A DNA stretch of 64,000 bases from Aristolochia californica (GCA_029961685.1 JARWKL010000006.1:7880748-7944747), one strand, 5' to 3'. Positions 35,401 through 49,348 are shown, counted from the stretch's first letter. The notes: generated by a model from the letters alone, not told the origin. A program made the numbers and translations.

Positions 35401-36582
35401 TATATAAACAAGAAGAAACAAAAAAGAAAGAAGAAGAAGAATCGTCTTTCTTTATTCTTTATTTCTTTTCATCTTCTTTCTTTCTTATCTTTCTTGTTTG
35501 TTTCTTTATTGTTTCTTTTTTTTCTTTTCTTTTTTTGTTTATTGGTCTTTCTTTCTTTCTTTCTTTCTTGTTCCTATATTTAATTTTGTTCTTTCTTTCT
35601 AGCTTATTTCTTTCTTTCTTGCTTCTTTCTTTCTTGATTTTTCTTTTTTCTTCTTTCACTTTTTTTTTTTTGTCTTCTTTCTTTCTTTCTTCCTTTCTGT
35701 TTCATTTTTTTCATTACTTTTTCTTATTTCTTTCTTATTCTTTTTTTGACTTGTTTGTTTATTTGTTTCTATTGTATTTTTTCATTACTTTTTCTTATTT
35801 CTTTCTTGTTCTTTTTTTGACTTGTTTGTTTATTTGTTTCTATGTGATTCTTTCTTCTTCTTCACTTATTTCTTATTTTTTTCTAGGTGCCTTTTATTTA
35901 TTTGATCTTTCTTGTTTATTTATTTCATGTTTCTTTCTTTAACTTTGTCTTTCTTTCCTCCTTGCTAGTTTCATTCCTTTTTCTTTCTATGAAGAAACAA
36001 GAAAAAAGAAAGAAAGAAATGAGCAAGAATAAAAAAAGAAATAAGGCACATTGAAAGAAATAAGAAAGAAGACAAGAAGAAAGAAAGAATCAAGATAGAA
36101 AAAAGAATAAAGAAATAAAGAATGAAACAAAAAAATATATTTCATCTTCTTTCTTTCTTATCTTTCTTGTTTCGTTCTTCTTTCTTTGTTTATTTATTTT
36201 TTGTTGTTTCTTATTTTTTCTTTCTTTCTGTCTAGTTTTTTCTTTTTTATTTGTTTATTTATTTTTCTTTGTTTATTGTTCTTTCTTTCTTCCAACTTTG
36301 TTTCTTTCTTTCATAATTAAACAAAGAAGAAAATAAATAAAATAAAAAATAAAGAATGAAACAGCAAATATATTTCATCTTTCTTTCTTCTTTCTTTCTT
36401 TAGGACTTCTTTCTTTTCGTCCTCTTTCTTTCTTTGATTATTTATTTATTTTTTCTTGTTCTTTATTTTGTTCTTTCTTCTTCCATTGTTTTTTCTTTAT
36501 TTCGTCTTTCTTTCTTTTCATCTTGTTTCTTTCTTCTTCTTCTTTTTTTTCATTTTTCTTTCTTTCTTTCTTTCTTTCTTTA

Positions 36583-36613
<31 letters not shown>

Positions 36614-38030
36614 TTTCTTTCAGACTTGTTTGTTTGTTTTTATCCTAATTCTTTCTTTCTAGTTTCTTGCTTTATATCTTTATTTTTTTTATTTTTTTCT
36701 TATTTCTTTCTTTCTTTCATGTTTCTTTCTTACTTTTTTGTTTTCTGCTTCTTTATTTCTTGCTTCTTTCTTTCTTGATTCTTTCATTTTTTCATTCTTT
36801 CTTTCTTTCTTTCTTTCTTCATTCTTTCTTTTTGTCTTCTTTCCTTATTTTCTCTTTATTTCTTGATTCTTGCTTATTTCTTTCCTTATTTCTTTCTTTT
36901 ATTCTTTCTTTCTAGTTTCTTTCTTTCTTTTTTCTATGTTTCTTTGTTTTATCCTTTATCTTTCTTATTTCTGTCTTTCTTTCTTACTTTTTTTCTTTCT
37001 TCTATCCTTTTTCTTTCTTTCATCATTCTTCCTTTCTTGTTTCTTGCCTTATATCTTTCTTATTTTTCTTTCTTTCTTCTTCTTTGTTTCTTGTTATTTC
37101 TTGCTTCTTTTGGTCTTGATTCTTTCTTTTTTCTTCTTTCATTTTTTTCTTTTTTTTAATTTTTTTATTCTTTCTTTCTTTCATTCTTTTTCTTTTTTGC
37201 CTTCTTTATTTCATTCTTCCTTTCTATTTCATTTTTTCTTTCTTTATTTTTTCTTACTTTCTTATTCTTTCTTTCTGACTTGTTGTTTGTTTGTTTCTAT
37301 CGTGATTCTTTCTTTCTTCTTTCCATATTAATTATTTATTTCTATGTGCCTTCTTTATTTGTACTTTCTTGTTTTTTTCTTTCTTCATTCATTCTTTTTT
37401 CTTTCCTATTTCTTTCAATGTGCCTTATTTCTTTATTTATTCTTTTCTCTTTATTTCTTCTCTCTCATTCTCTCATTTGTTCTTTTTTGCTTATTTCTTT
37501 CATTGTTTATGTTTCTTTCGTTCATTTTTCCATGTTTCTTTCTTCATTTCTTCAACTTTCTTTCAATCTTTCCAATTTCTTTCTTTGTTCTTCTTCTCTT
37601 TTCTTCCTTTCTTCTTTCTTCTTTCTTTCTTCCTCTCTTCTTTTTTCTTTCTTTTTTATTTTCATCTTTCTTTCTATCTTGTTTCTTGCGCTTTTTGTTT
37701 CTTTTTTTCTTTCTTTCTTATTCTTTCTATCTACCAATCTTTCTTCTTTCCATCTTTCTTTGTTTCTATGATTTGTCTTTATATTTTTTTTACTTTATTT
37801 CTTATTTTTATTTTCCCTTTTATTTTTAATCATTATTTCTTTCTTTCTTTCTTTCTTTAATATTTCTTATTTCTTTCCTTATTGATTCTTTCTTTTCTCT
37901 TCTTTCATTTTTTTCTTTTGTCTTTCATTCTTTCATTCTTCTTTCTTTCTTTCTTTTTTTCTTCCTCACTTCTTGTGTCTTTTTTGTTTATTTTTATCTT
38001 TCTTTCAATCTTGTTTCTTGTTGATCTATA
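35401..38030. repeat. Block I, copy 2
   Basis: A close direct copy of 1436-4090 (offset about 33.9 kb). The purine-to-pyrimidine switch near 1477 recurs near 35441, and the purine island at 2039-2175 recurs at 35991-36140. The landmark TTCTTTCCATATTAATTATT at 3453 recurs at 37317. It differs by small indels and one extra purine island at 36311-36370. It continues past the point that corresponds to the viral junction at 4091, with CCTCACTTCTTGTGTCTT. No gene. Confidence 0.87.
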
Positions 38031-38469
38031 ATGTAGAAAGAAAAGGAGAAATATAGAAGGAAAAAGTGAAATATAGAAAGAAAAGGCAAAATTTAGAAAG
38101 AAAAGGTGAAATTTAAAAAGGAAAGGAAAAATATATAATGAAAGGCAAAATATAAAAAGAAAGACGAAATATAGAAAGTAAGAAGAAAAATAGAAATAAA
38201 AGGTGAAAATATAGAAAGAACAGGTCAAATACAGAAACAAAGACGAACAAATAGAAAGAAAGACAAAATATAGAATGAAAGGCGAAATAGATAAAGAAAT
38301 ACGAAATATAGAAAGAATGATGAAATAAATAAAGAAAGACAAAATATAAAAAAAAGTAAAAATATAGAAAGGAAGGCGAAATATAGTATGAAAAGAAATA
38401 CGAAATATAGGAAAAAGGCAAAATATAGAAAGAAAAATGAAATGTAGAATGAAAGATGAATTATGTGAT
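38031..38469. repeat. Satellite III: variant with AAAGGCG units
   Basis: A purine-rich array resembling satellite II, but its monomers end in AAAAGG, AAAGGCG or AAAGACG instead of AAAGATG or TAAAATG. It separates block I from viral copy E and appears nowhere else in the window. It looks like an independent derivative of the same ancestral monomer. Confidence 0.75.
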
Positions 38470-39395
38470 CCCGTCCATCAAACCTACTTCAATTTAGAAG
38501 AAAGGAACCTTCACCCTTTCTAGTACCATAGGAATTAAAACCATGGAACAAACAATTAATTTTGAAAATCAAGATTCAACTCTAAAATTATTAGAGATAA
38601 CATATTTAAATAAGTATATTTTAGATACTGAAAAGAAATATATGCATATGCATTCAAATTGCATTCAAACCCCTAACATTATTAGGGATGAATACTTGTT
38701 TACAGGCCTTCCTCTGCGATGGAAGATGTTTGGATTGGAAACCCTCTTTGATGGGTATTGTTGAAACTAGTCTGAGTAGGGGACCAATTTATTTTAATGT
38801 CCATCCAAACCTCACCTTATCTTTAACAGATAGGAATCTGTTAGAAGCTCTCCAATTGAGGATTCTAACCCAAGGATACAATTTTATTCCTGGAACTAAA
38901 ACCATATTAGTTATTGCTAGGATTCATTTCAAAATAATGAATACCTTAGTTCCTAAGGTACTCCACTTACCAGATCAAGTTAAGACCATATTGATAGAAA
39001 CAGATCTCATGAGTGTTAATGTCGCCACTCCTCGAATGATTAATTGGGAGGAAATACAATTCCCAACCTACTGGACTATTCCACAGGCTGTTCCTTCAAG
39101 ACTCCTATTAAATTAGGATATTGATCAAGTTATTTAATCCACAGATGGAGACGTGGTAATCAATTTTAAAACTAAGATTCCATATCGAGTCTTTTTACCA
39201 TCGTCATCCAGATACTCTGATGTAGGTCAGACCTCGCGCCTACAAGAGGTGGATGAAAATATATCATGTAAGGATGATTCATCATTAAAAGGAATCCACA
39301 TATCAGACACCTAGATACCTCATGGGGTCTATACCGAATGGGATCATGAGAGAACTTCTCCCACTCCCAGTGAAATGACTGGATTCAATCTATAA
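38470..39395 (+). pseudogene. ORF1, viral movement protein without its 5' end (copy E)
   Basis: A homologue of the movement protein of B and F from codon ~31 to the natural stop TAA 39393-39395. A frameshift near 38655 separates KYMHMHSNCIQ from GRCLDWKPSLMGIV. Stops at 39114-39116 and beyond interrupt the C-terminal part. NWEEIQFPTYWTIPQAV and the LTLSLTDRNLLEAL stretch remain clear. The stop position relative to ORF2 is conserved although the codon is TAA rather than TGA. Confidence 0.83.
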
Positions 39396-39397
39396 TT

Positions 39398-42300
39398 ATG
39401 ATGTTTACACCAACACAGATTCAGGCTCTACCTCCCTCTAAGGTGGATAGAGTAGCAATTAAATTTGAATTTTTTCACCCAATAATCTAGGTTTCAAACG
39501 ATGGTTTTATGAAACCTATGGGAGCGCTCAGAGCATAGCATTCTCAAAAGAATTTTACCTTTATTTGGAAACAAATAAAGTTATTATGTCTTTTGTAGAC
39601 TGGTTCATGCGATATAGAATGAAGCAGAAGCAACCCTTAGCTTTTACCCCAATTCCAACTCTTTCAACCCTAAAGAAAGATTGGCAGCATCAATCTGGAA
39701 TTAAAATCAAATCAGTACATCCTCCTACTGATGCATTGAAGATTGAATTTCCAAGCACTTTGGTAGATACACCAAAAGTGTCTATTGAAGATGTCGCCTT
39801 TGTAAATCTAGATACCAATATTCATCCAATGAATCTGATTAGGCGACAAAAAAATTATACCAATTTGAATCTTCAAACAATTAGTCAACAACTAAACCGT
39901 ATTGAAGATTTGTTAGAGGTTATAACTCATAATCCTCCTTCTTATGAGTCATCCTCTAAAACATTACCTTTACTTCGGGATAATAAACCCCTCATCAAAC
40001 CTCTAGCTCCTATTAGGAACTTTAAGGTGGATACTAATAGTGATTTTGTCACTGAATTATTATCCAGAATGAAAAATCTAAATTTAAGCGAATTAAATGT
40101 TATTAGAGAACAATCTTCGGATGAAGAAGAGATTGTGGATACATCTTCTTCCATCTCAGGAGAAATAGGTCCTTCAAATATGTCTGATGATGATTCTGAT
40201 CTTGCATCACAATTAGGATTAACCAATGTCAGTCAAACTGAAGAAATTCTTTAGACAATGATTAAACAACTGAGTGTTCAAAAATTGGATTATAACAAGA
40301 GATCTACTTGGAAATGGGATATGACCCATAAATTTTATTACCATAGGCCTACACCGTAGGACCTATTGTATGAAGAAAATAACTATATAGGTAAAAAATC
40401 TTATGATGGCAGATCTATATATGAGTGGAACTTGGATGGCTCATCTGAATACCAAATCTTCAAATTATGTCGAAGAATGTTAATGTACTGTACCAATTGT
40501 CGGCAACACAAAAATACAAATCAAGGAATTGTTGCAATGCTTACAGCAGGGTTCTTTGGAGCTCTTAAAAGTTGGTGGGATAATGTTCTTACCATCGAAC
40601 AACAACTTATTATTTACAATTCAAAAAAGGTTATAAAAATTGAATCTGGTAAAACCTTCATTGGAGAGGAAGATGCAGTTTATACCTTGATTTCCTGTAT
40701 CCTACATCATTGTTTCGAAAATCTGACTTCTTAGATTGATAAGGGAAGAGAAATTTTGCATAATCTTAGATGCAGAACACTTAGCCATTTTTTATGGTAT
40801 AAAGATATTTTCCTTTCTAATGTTATAAAAAGACATGATGCCAATAATACAAAATTTATTGATGGATTACCAACTCTTTTTGCTAGTAAGGTACGTAATG
40901 AGGTAGGAATTATTAACTACCATCAATATACATATGGCCTTCTTATTAGTGCAGTCATTCAAGAAGGATTGGCCTTATGTAATGATTTAAAACTCCGAGC
41001 TTAGCTCAAGAAAAAAAATCTTACTGGTAAGAAAGAGCTCGGAGAGTTCTGTCAACAATTTTCCTATAACATAGAACAACCACTTTCCAATCAAAGGAAA
41101 GGAAAAGGTAAAGTCTCTCATTCTAGAAGACAAGATCCCTCTTCTCACCAGAGTAGGAGATATCCCAAGAGAGAGTCTCATAAAAAGACTAGTCATGAAT
41201 CTAGAAGACCTCCTCCTAGAAGGAATCTTCCAAACAAAAAGAAAAGTGTTTGCTATAAATGTGAAAATTAGGCCACTATTCAAATCGATGAAAGACAAAG
41301 GAGAAAATTAACCAACTTGAAATAGATGAAGGATTAAGACTTCAGTTGGCTAAAATTCTCTTAAATTCTGATTCAGGGGATGACTATTCCTACCAATCCT
41401 CAATCAGAAGAAGACCACAGTTGTAGTTGTTCTCATCTCAAATTTGTGGCACAAATGCATCAGATTAATGTTCTTACTTCTGCACAATAGGTTTTACTTG
41501 AGAACATTGATCTAGAAGAAGATCCCTTGAGGAAAAGATATTTAATACAAGAATATCTTGAAAAATCTTCAATGAATAGCCAAGGGGTCAAACCCTATTC
41601 TTTGAAAGAAGTGGTAAGTCGTTATGAAGAATCTACTTCTTCAAAACAAGGTCGTTATGAAGAATCTACTTTTTCAAAACAACCAGTCTCTCTAAATACT
41701 TCATAAGGAGAAATTAAAGATATCAAGCTTGAACTAAAAGAGTTAAAATTTTTGTATAAAAATCTTGAACAACAAATTGAAAAATAGGAGAAAACATCAG
41801 ATGATAGTTTTCTTTATCAAATCACTAAAGTCACTCATCAAAAGTGGCATACCAAAATAAATTTGGTTATCGATAAGAACTTTGTCATTCCCCATTTGAC
41901 AACTCTGATCAATAGTGGAGCAGATTTAAGCTATATCCAAGAAGGGCTAATCCCAACCTAGTATTTTGAAAAAACAACCCAATCGTTGGCCAATGCAGAT
42001 GGCAAGAAAATGAAAATGAAATATAAATTAAACAATGCCTCTATTTGCACTAATGATCAGTGCATAACTACATATTTTCTGTTAGTCAAAGATATGACTC
42101 AGCAAGTCACATTAGATACTCCATTTTTGGAAAAAATTATGCCAATTAAAGGCATTGATAACCAAGGAATCCTTGGAGAGGTTAATAAAAAATCAATATA
42201 TTTCTCTTTCAAATCTCAACCAAAAGTAAGTTTTATAAAAGAGATTTCTGAATTGAGAAATATTAAAGTAAACCAAATTAGTTTCCTGCATAAAGAAATT

Positions 42301-43764
42301 CAATTTCTAAATCCACAAAAGCAATTGGAAACTACAGACATTAAAGAGAAAATTAGTTCTCTTCATAAATTTTTTTCTATAGAAATTTCTAGCGATATTT
42401 CTACAACATTTTGGGATAGACATAAATATATTGTCTTTACCCTATATTGATGGGTTTAATGAAGGACCATTCCCACCAAAGCTAGGCCTAGCGAAATGAA
42501 ACATACTTTTCTAGACCTAAGCAAGAAATAAATCCAAAATCTTTTGGATAAAAAATTAATTAGAAAATCCTACTCCCCATGGAGTTGTACTACTTTTTAT
42601 GTCAATAAAAATGCAGAAAAGGAACGAGTTCCTCGATTAGTGGTTAATTATAAACCACTCAATGATTGTTTGAAATGGATCAGATATCCAATTCCAAACA
42701 AAAAAGATTTATTAGACAAATTGTTTTATGCTAAAGTCTTTTCAAAATTTGATTTGAAATTTGGATATTGGCAAATTCAAATCAATAAAAAGGATAAATA
42801 TAAAACTGCATTCACTGTCCCTTCTGGACATTTTGAATGGAATGTTATGCCTTTTGGTTTGAAGAATGCTCCATCTGAATTTTAGAATATCACGAATGAT
42901 ATTTTTGCCTCTTATTCTAAATTTACCATTGTTTACATTTATGACATATTAGTTTATTCAAAATCCATTGGTGCTCATTTTAAGCATTTAAATGTTTTCA
43001 AAACAGTTATTAGAAAACATGGGTTAGTAATATCAGCTCCCAAAATGAAATTGTTTCAGACCTCTAATAGATTTTTAGGTCATAATATTCACAAGGGAAA
43101 AATAGTTCCCATTGATAGAAGCATTGAGTTTGCATCCAAACCCGATGAAATCTTGGAAAAAACTCAACTTCAGAGATTTCTAGGAAGTCTCAATTATATT
43201 GCTGACTACTATCCAAATCTTGCTCCAGATTCAGTAATATTACACAAACGACTCAGAAAGAATCCTGAGTCATGGACCCCTAAACATACTCAGGCAGTTC
43301 AAGTAATTAAAAGAAAAGTTATACAACTCCCTTGTCTTAACCTTACCAATCCTTCCTATCCGAAGGTCGTCGAGACAGATGCTTCCCATATTGGATCTGG
43401 TAGCATTTTGAAACAAGTTAATCTAGCTGGTAAAGAAGAACTTGATAGATTTACATCTGGTAATTGGCATGATGCACATATTAATTATTCCACAATAAAA
43501 CAAGAAATTCTTGCAATAATTAAGTGCATTAATAAATTTTAAGATGATTTATTAAATTAGAAATTTCTTTTGAGAGTTGATTGTTCTGCTGCTAAATCAA
43601 TTCTTAAAAAAGATGTGAAGAATCTTACTTCCAAACAAATCTTTGCCGGATGGCAGGTGGAATTGAGTGCCTTTGATTTTGATATTGAACATATTAAAGG
43701 AGAATTGAACTCCCTACCAGATTTCCTAACCCGTGAATTTCTTCAGGATTCAAATCATGGTTAA
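39398..43764 (+). pseudogene. ORF2, coat-protease-RT-RNase H polyprotein (copy E)
   Basis: The same domain order as in copy B. Breaks include a one-base deletion near 39478, TAG at 40252, 40354, 40732 and 41002, and a deletion that destroys the zinc knuckle after CYKCEN near 41265. There is also a three-base net loss in two steps between 42430 and 42470. The protease motif is changed to LINSGADLS near 41910, so the catalytic Asp is lost. The RT active site reads YIYD near 42936 instead of YIDD. RNase H stretches VETDASHIGSGS and RVDCSAAKS are present. It ends SLPDFLTREF and overlaps ORF3 by eight bases. Confidence 0.87.
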
Positions 43765-45042
43765 CCCCAGCAGGGGTAACCCACTCCTAGTGAGAGGAAG
43801 AGGTTCCACATCAAGAGGACGAGGCCGAAAGAATCAAGGAAGAGGAAATTCCTCAAATAATAAGGGTAAAGCCCATGTGTCATATAAAGAGACACTCAAA
43901 TTAGAACCAGGATACATTACTCTTCCTGATCAGGAAATAATTTTGATCCTCAATAAAGAGGGGTTAGATGGTACCCTGAGTTCTTGGGAGATGTTACAAA
44001 AAAGGCTTGGAGAAGCCTACTATCCCATTAGAGTAGGAAAACAGTGGTATTCATTTGAATCCATTTTGGTTCATACCAATGCAATTGCAGTATATCATAC
44101 ACTATCTAGTGTGGCTAAATGGGATAGCCCAAGAGCATACAGTAAGTGTATGATTCAGAAATTTAAGCATCCTTCGGGATGGGGAAAATTTGAACTGGCT
44201 AAATCTATAGCCCTTCCTTATGATAAGGAATTCAATTATTGGGATTATATTGATGCCTGGTCTAATACTTTTTATTACCAGAATCCCTCACATCGACATT
44301 CCTAGTTCTTTCCATGGAGTAAGGATGTCTTCAAAAGGTCATTACCTTTACCCAATTGGGTTTTCAACTGGTGGATCAAATTTGGGCAGCCCATCACCAT
44401 ATTACCTGAGCCCATAAAGGTTCAATTTAATTTATGGACTAAATCCAGTCCAATGCTAAAAGCTTTGGTTAAGATACCCAATGATGCAGACGTTTTTATC
44501 TTCTTCATGATATTTTTGATACCATGGATCTGGAGATGGGACTGTAGATCAGGCTTTAATGAAGAAGGCCTTCTAATTTTACTTCAGACTTTTCATGTTC
44601 GATGGTGGAAGAATTTTCCCAATATTGATAAAAAATTGCATAAATTAAGTCTATTATTCTCACAAATGAGAACACACTTGGATTACATAAAGTGCCGGAG
44701 GTCCATTATGACCCCAAAAATTTATTCAGCAATTTCAAGACTCAATTAAGAGTTAAATATCCGAATATCTCGGAAGCAGAGTTAATGAAGAAACTCTTAG
44801 AATCAATGAAGGGTTCTATTGTGTATTTGTGCAATGAGAGCACACCATCTTTCTCTCGACCTGCAGAAGACAATATGTCAATATTAGAACCATTTGTTGC
44901 TGAATACAACATTGAAGAAGATAATGATGATGATCTTGCTGATTCATTACCAGAGAGTCAGCCGATTGATGATGAACCCAAGATAGTGGATTATATGGAG
45001 ACAATTATTCATCTTCTGGAATCAAAGTCTAAAAAGAAATAG
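43757..45042 (+). pseudogene. ORF3, protein of unknown function (copy E)
   Basis: ATG 43757 lies in the 8-base overlap ATGGTTAA with the ORF2 stop. The N-terminus has two Arg-Gly blocks (LVRGRGSTSRGRGRKN). The conserved Trp-rich middle follows, with WDSPRAYSKC and FHVRWWKNFPNID. The frame is broken by TAG at 44303-44305 (Trp elsewhere) and a one-base deletion near 44640. The acidic C-terminal part stays open to TAG 45042. The plan is the same as in B and F in spite of divergence. Function unknown. Confidence 0.8.
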
Positions 45043-45058
45043 CTTTAATCTTTGCAGG

Positions 45059-45394
45059 ATGTCTAAAGATATGTTAGAATCATCACAACAAGATTTGTCT
45101 GCAAAATTCGTCCAAAATCAACAGAGGAAATCTTATCCTCCAGCCCACAACTGGCCTATTTGTCACATCAATCCAAGCACCTATAGTGTATTTGGTCGGC
45201 CATTTTTCATCAAGTCACATAAGTGGATTGAAGAAAGTAGTCGCCTTGCTTGTGTAAGGATTAATGCATTGAAGAAAAGAAAGATTCTCCGGGCCCAAGC
45301 ACATCAAAGGTCTCTTTCCATTCTCAATAATGGAGAAAGCAATCCAGCTAACCTCAATAATAGAGGTGTCTTGTCTCAACCGCCTCAATCATAG
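45059..45394 (+). CDS. ORF4, small protein of unknown function, intact frame (copy E)
   Basis: An unbroken 111-residue frame from ATG 45059 to TAG, 16 bases after ORF3. It shares the core RKSYPPAHNWPICHI and FGRPFFIKSH with the other copies, then a basic stretch and a polar tail ending QPPQS. There is no recognised domain, signal peptide or membrane segment. It is open although every other gene of copy E is broken, which may be chance given its length. No promoter is present in this copy, so expression is doubtful. Confidence 0.6.
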   Translation: MSKDMLESSQQDLSAKFVQNQQRKSYPPAHNWPICHINPSTYSVFGRPFFIKSHKWIEESSRLACVRINALKKRKILRAQAHQRSLSILNNGESNPANLNNRGVLSQPPQS

Positions 45395-45426
45395 AGGCTT
45401 ATCTTGTGTTTATTGGTGGATTTCTA

Positions 45427-47114
45427 AGATAGAAAGATAGATAAAAATAAACAAGAAAGAAGGAAAAAGAGAGGAAGAAAGAAAGAATGAAGAAAGAAAC
45501 AAGGAAAAAAGAATGAAAGAAACATAAACAATAAAATAAAGAAACAAAAAATATCTGAAAAAAGAAGAAAGAAAGAATAAATAAAGATAGAAAGAAGAAT
45601 GGAAGAAAGAAAGAATAAATAAAGATAGAAAGAAGAATGGAAGAAAGAAAGAACCAGAAAGAAAGAAAGAAAGAAAGAAAGAAGACTGAAAGAAAGAAAG
45701 AAAGAAAAATATAAAGTCCTAAAAAAGACAAAAAGATAAAAAAATGGAAGAAGAAAGAAATAAATAAAGCAAAAAAATGATAGATAGAAAGAAGAAAGAA
45801 GAAGGAAAGAAAATAGAAAGGGAGAAATAATGACAAATATAAAAAAAGAAACATGAAAGAAAGAAACTAAAAAGAATAAAAGAAAGAACAAGAAATAAAG
45901 AAAGAATAAAAGAAGAAAGGAAAAACAAGAAAGAATGAAAGAAACAAGAAAGAACAAATAAAAAAGGCACATAGAAAGAAATTAGAAACGAGAAAAGGAG
46001 AACAAAGAAAGAATCACGATAGAAAGACACAAACAAACAAGTCCGAAGATAGAGTAAGAAAGAAAGAAGAAATAAAGAAAGAAAAATGAAATAGAAAGGA
46101 AGGAAGAAAGAAAGAAAAAAAAAGAAAAAAAGAAAGAAAAAAAAAGAAAGGATCAAGAAAAACAAAAGAAAGAAAGAAACAAGAAAGTTTAAGAAAGAAA
46201 AAAATAAATAAGGATTAAAGAAAGAAGAAAAAAAAGAGAGATCCGTAGAAAAATAGGTAGATAGATAAAAATAATCAGGAAATAAAAAAACAAAAAAGCA
46301 AGAAACAAGAATGAAAGAAAGATAAAATTAAACAAGAAAGACACAAGAAGTGAGGAAGAAAGAAAGAAAGAAAGAAGACGAAAAGAAAGAAAGAAGAATG
46401 AAAGAAAGAAAGACAAAAGAAAAGAATGAAAGAAGAGAAAAGAAAGCATCAATAAGGAAAGAAACAAGAAAGATTAAAGAAAGAAAGAAAGAAAGAAAGA
46501 ATGAATGGTTAAAAAGAAAAGGAAAAATAAAAAATAAGAAATAAAGAAAACAAAAAAATAAACACAAATCATTGAAACAAAGAAAGATGGAAAGAAGAAA
46601 GATTGATAGATAGAAAGAATAAGAAAGAAAGAAAAAAAGAAACAAAAACGCAAGAAACAAGATAGAAATAAAGATTAAAATAAAAAAGAAAGACAGAAGA
46701 AGAGAGGAAGAAAGAAATAAAGAAAGAACAAAGAAAGAAATTGGAAAGATTGAAAGAAAGCTGAAGAAATTAAGAAAGAAATCGGGAAAAATGAACGAAA
46801 GAAACATAAACAATGAAAGAAATAAAAAAAAAAGAATAAATGAGAGAATGAAGAAATAAAGAGAAAAAGAAATAAGGCACATTGAATGAAATAAGAAAGA
46901 AGAAAAGAAGAAGAAAGAAATAATCAAGATAGAAATAAACAAACAAGAAATAAAGAAGAAAACATCAGAATGAAAGAAGAAACAAACAAACAAATAAACA
47001 AAAAACAAAGAAGGAAAGAAGAAATAAGAAACAGGGAAGAAGGAAGTACGAAATAAGAGAGAAAAAAGGAAATAAGACATAAAAATTGAAAGAAACAAGA
47101 AATAAAGATAGAAA

Positions 47115-47145
<31 letters not shown>

Positions 47146-48705
47146 AACAAAATAAAGAAAGAAAGTAGACAGAAAGAAAGAATGAAAGAAGAAATTAGAA
47201 AGGAAAAAAGAAAGACAATGATAATGAAAGAAATTTGAAGGAAAGAAATAGAAAGAATGAAATAAAGAAACAAGAAAGATAGAAAGAATGAATGAAGAAA
47301 GGAAAAAACAAGAAAGTATAAATAAAAAAGGCACATAGAAATAAATAATTAATATGGAAAGAAGAAGAAAGAAAGAATCACAATAGAAACAAACAAACAA
47401 ACAAACAAGCAACAAGTCAGAAAGAAAGAATAAGAAATAAAAAAATAAAGAAAGAAAAATGAAATAGAAAGAAAGAATGAAAGAAAGAAAGAAAAAAAAT
47501 AGAAAAAATAAAGAAGAAAAAAGAAAGAAGCAAGAAAAAAAAGAAGCAAGAAAAAAAAACAAGAAACAATGAAACAAATATGAAGAAAGAAAGAAAAATA
47601 AGAAAGATATAAGGCAAGAAACAAGAAAGGAAGAATGATGAAAGAAAAAAGTAAGAAAGAAAGACAGAAATAAGAAAGATAGAGGATAAAACAAAGAAAC
47701 ATAGAAAGAAGAAAGAAAGAAACTAGAAAGAAAGAATAAAAGAAATAATAAAGGAAACAAATAAGAAAGAAATAAGCAAGAATCAAGAAATAAAGAGAAA
47801 ATAAGGAAAGAAGAAAAAAAGAAAGAATGAAGAAGGAAAGAAAGAAAGAAAGAATGAAAAAAATGAAAGAATCAAGAAAGAAAGAAGCAGAAATAAAGAA
47901 GCAGGAAAGAAATAAGCAAGAAAGAAACATGAAAGAAAGAAATAAATATGAAAAAAATAAGAAAAATATAAAGCAAGAAACAAGAGAGAAAGAATCAGGA
48001 TAGAAACAAACAAACAAGTTAGAAAGAAAGAGTAAGAAAGAAAGAAGGAAAAAAAGAAATAAAGAAAGAAAAATGAAAAAAGAAGAAGAAAGAAAGAAGA
48101 CGAAAATAAAGAAACAAGATGAAAAGAAAGAAGACGAAATAGAGAAAGAAAAAAAAAGAATGGAAGAAGAAACAGAAAAATAAAGAATAAGAAAAAATAA
48201 ATAAATAATCAAATAAAAAAGAGAGAAACAAGAAAGATACGAAAGAAAAAGGAAAGAAAGAAACTAGAAAGAAGGAATAAAAGAAACAAATAAAGACATG
48301 AGAAAGAAATAAAGAAAGAATAAAAGAAATAAATAAAGAAAGAAGAAAGACAGGTGAAAGAAAGAAAGAAACAACAATGATAAGAAAGAAAGTGGACGAA
48401 AAGAAAGAAGTCCAAAAGAAAGAAAGAAGAAAGAAAAAAGATGAAATATATTTGATGTTTCATTCTTTATTTTTTATTTTATTTATTCTCGTCTTTGTTT
48501 AATTATGAAAGACAGAAAGAAAGTCGGAAGAAAGAAAGAACAAGAAAAAAGTAAAAATAAATAAAAAAGAAAAAAGAAAAAAACTAGACAGAAAGAAAGA
48601 AAAAATAAGAAACAATGAAAAATAAATAAACAAAGAAAGAAGAAAGAAACAAGATAGATAAGAAAGAAAGAGGAACGAAACTAAGAAATAAAGAAAGAAA
48701 CTAAA

Positions 48706-48736
<31 letters not shown>

Positions 48737-49315
48737 GAATAAAAGAAATAAATAAAGAAAGAAGAAAGACAAAAGAAAAAAAAACAAGAAAGATAAGAAA
48801 GAAAGAAGACGAGAAATAAAGAAAGAAAGAAAGAAGAAAGAAAGGAATGAGAAATAAAGAAAGAAAGAAAGAAGAAAGAAAGGAATGAGAAATAAAGAAA
48901 GAAAGAAAGAAGAAAGAAAGGAATGAGAAATAAAGAAAGAAAGAAAGAAAGAAGAAGAAAGAAAAAGACAGGAAGAAAGAAAGACAAAATAATGTAAAGA
49001 AAGAAGAAAAAGGAATGGAAGAAGAAGGAAAAAGGAATAAAAAAGAAACATAGATAGAAATAAGAAGGAATAAAGAATGAAATTAGAAAGGAAGAAAGAA
49101 ACATGAAAGAGAACAAAAAAAATGCAAGAAAGAAAAATGAAAGAACAAATAAAGAAAGGCACATAAAAAGAAAGAATAAATAAGAAAAGAAAAACAAAGA
49201 AAGAATCACGATAGAAAAAAACAAACAAATAAGTTAGAAAGAAAGAAAAAAGAAAGGAAGAAAGATCTAGAGAAGACAAAAAGAAAGAAAGAAATAAAAA
49301 AATAAAAAAATGAAA

Positions 49316-49348
<33 letters not shown>

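Larger units (their letters stand above)
38470..45426 (+). mobile_element. Endogenous pararetrovirus copy E, divergent and decayed
   Basis: It runs from movement-protein codon ~31 through ORF2 and ORF3 to ORF4 and the first ~30 bases of the 3' region. The promoter, primer-binding site, leader and movement-protein start are absent. It differs from B and F throughout by many substitutions, and has more indels and stops. It is therefore either an older insertion or a different viral lineage. It is flanked by satellite III on the left and block I on the right. Confidence 0.9.
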
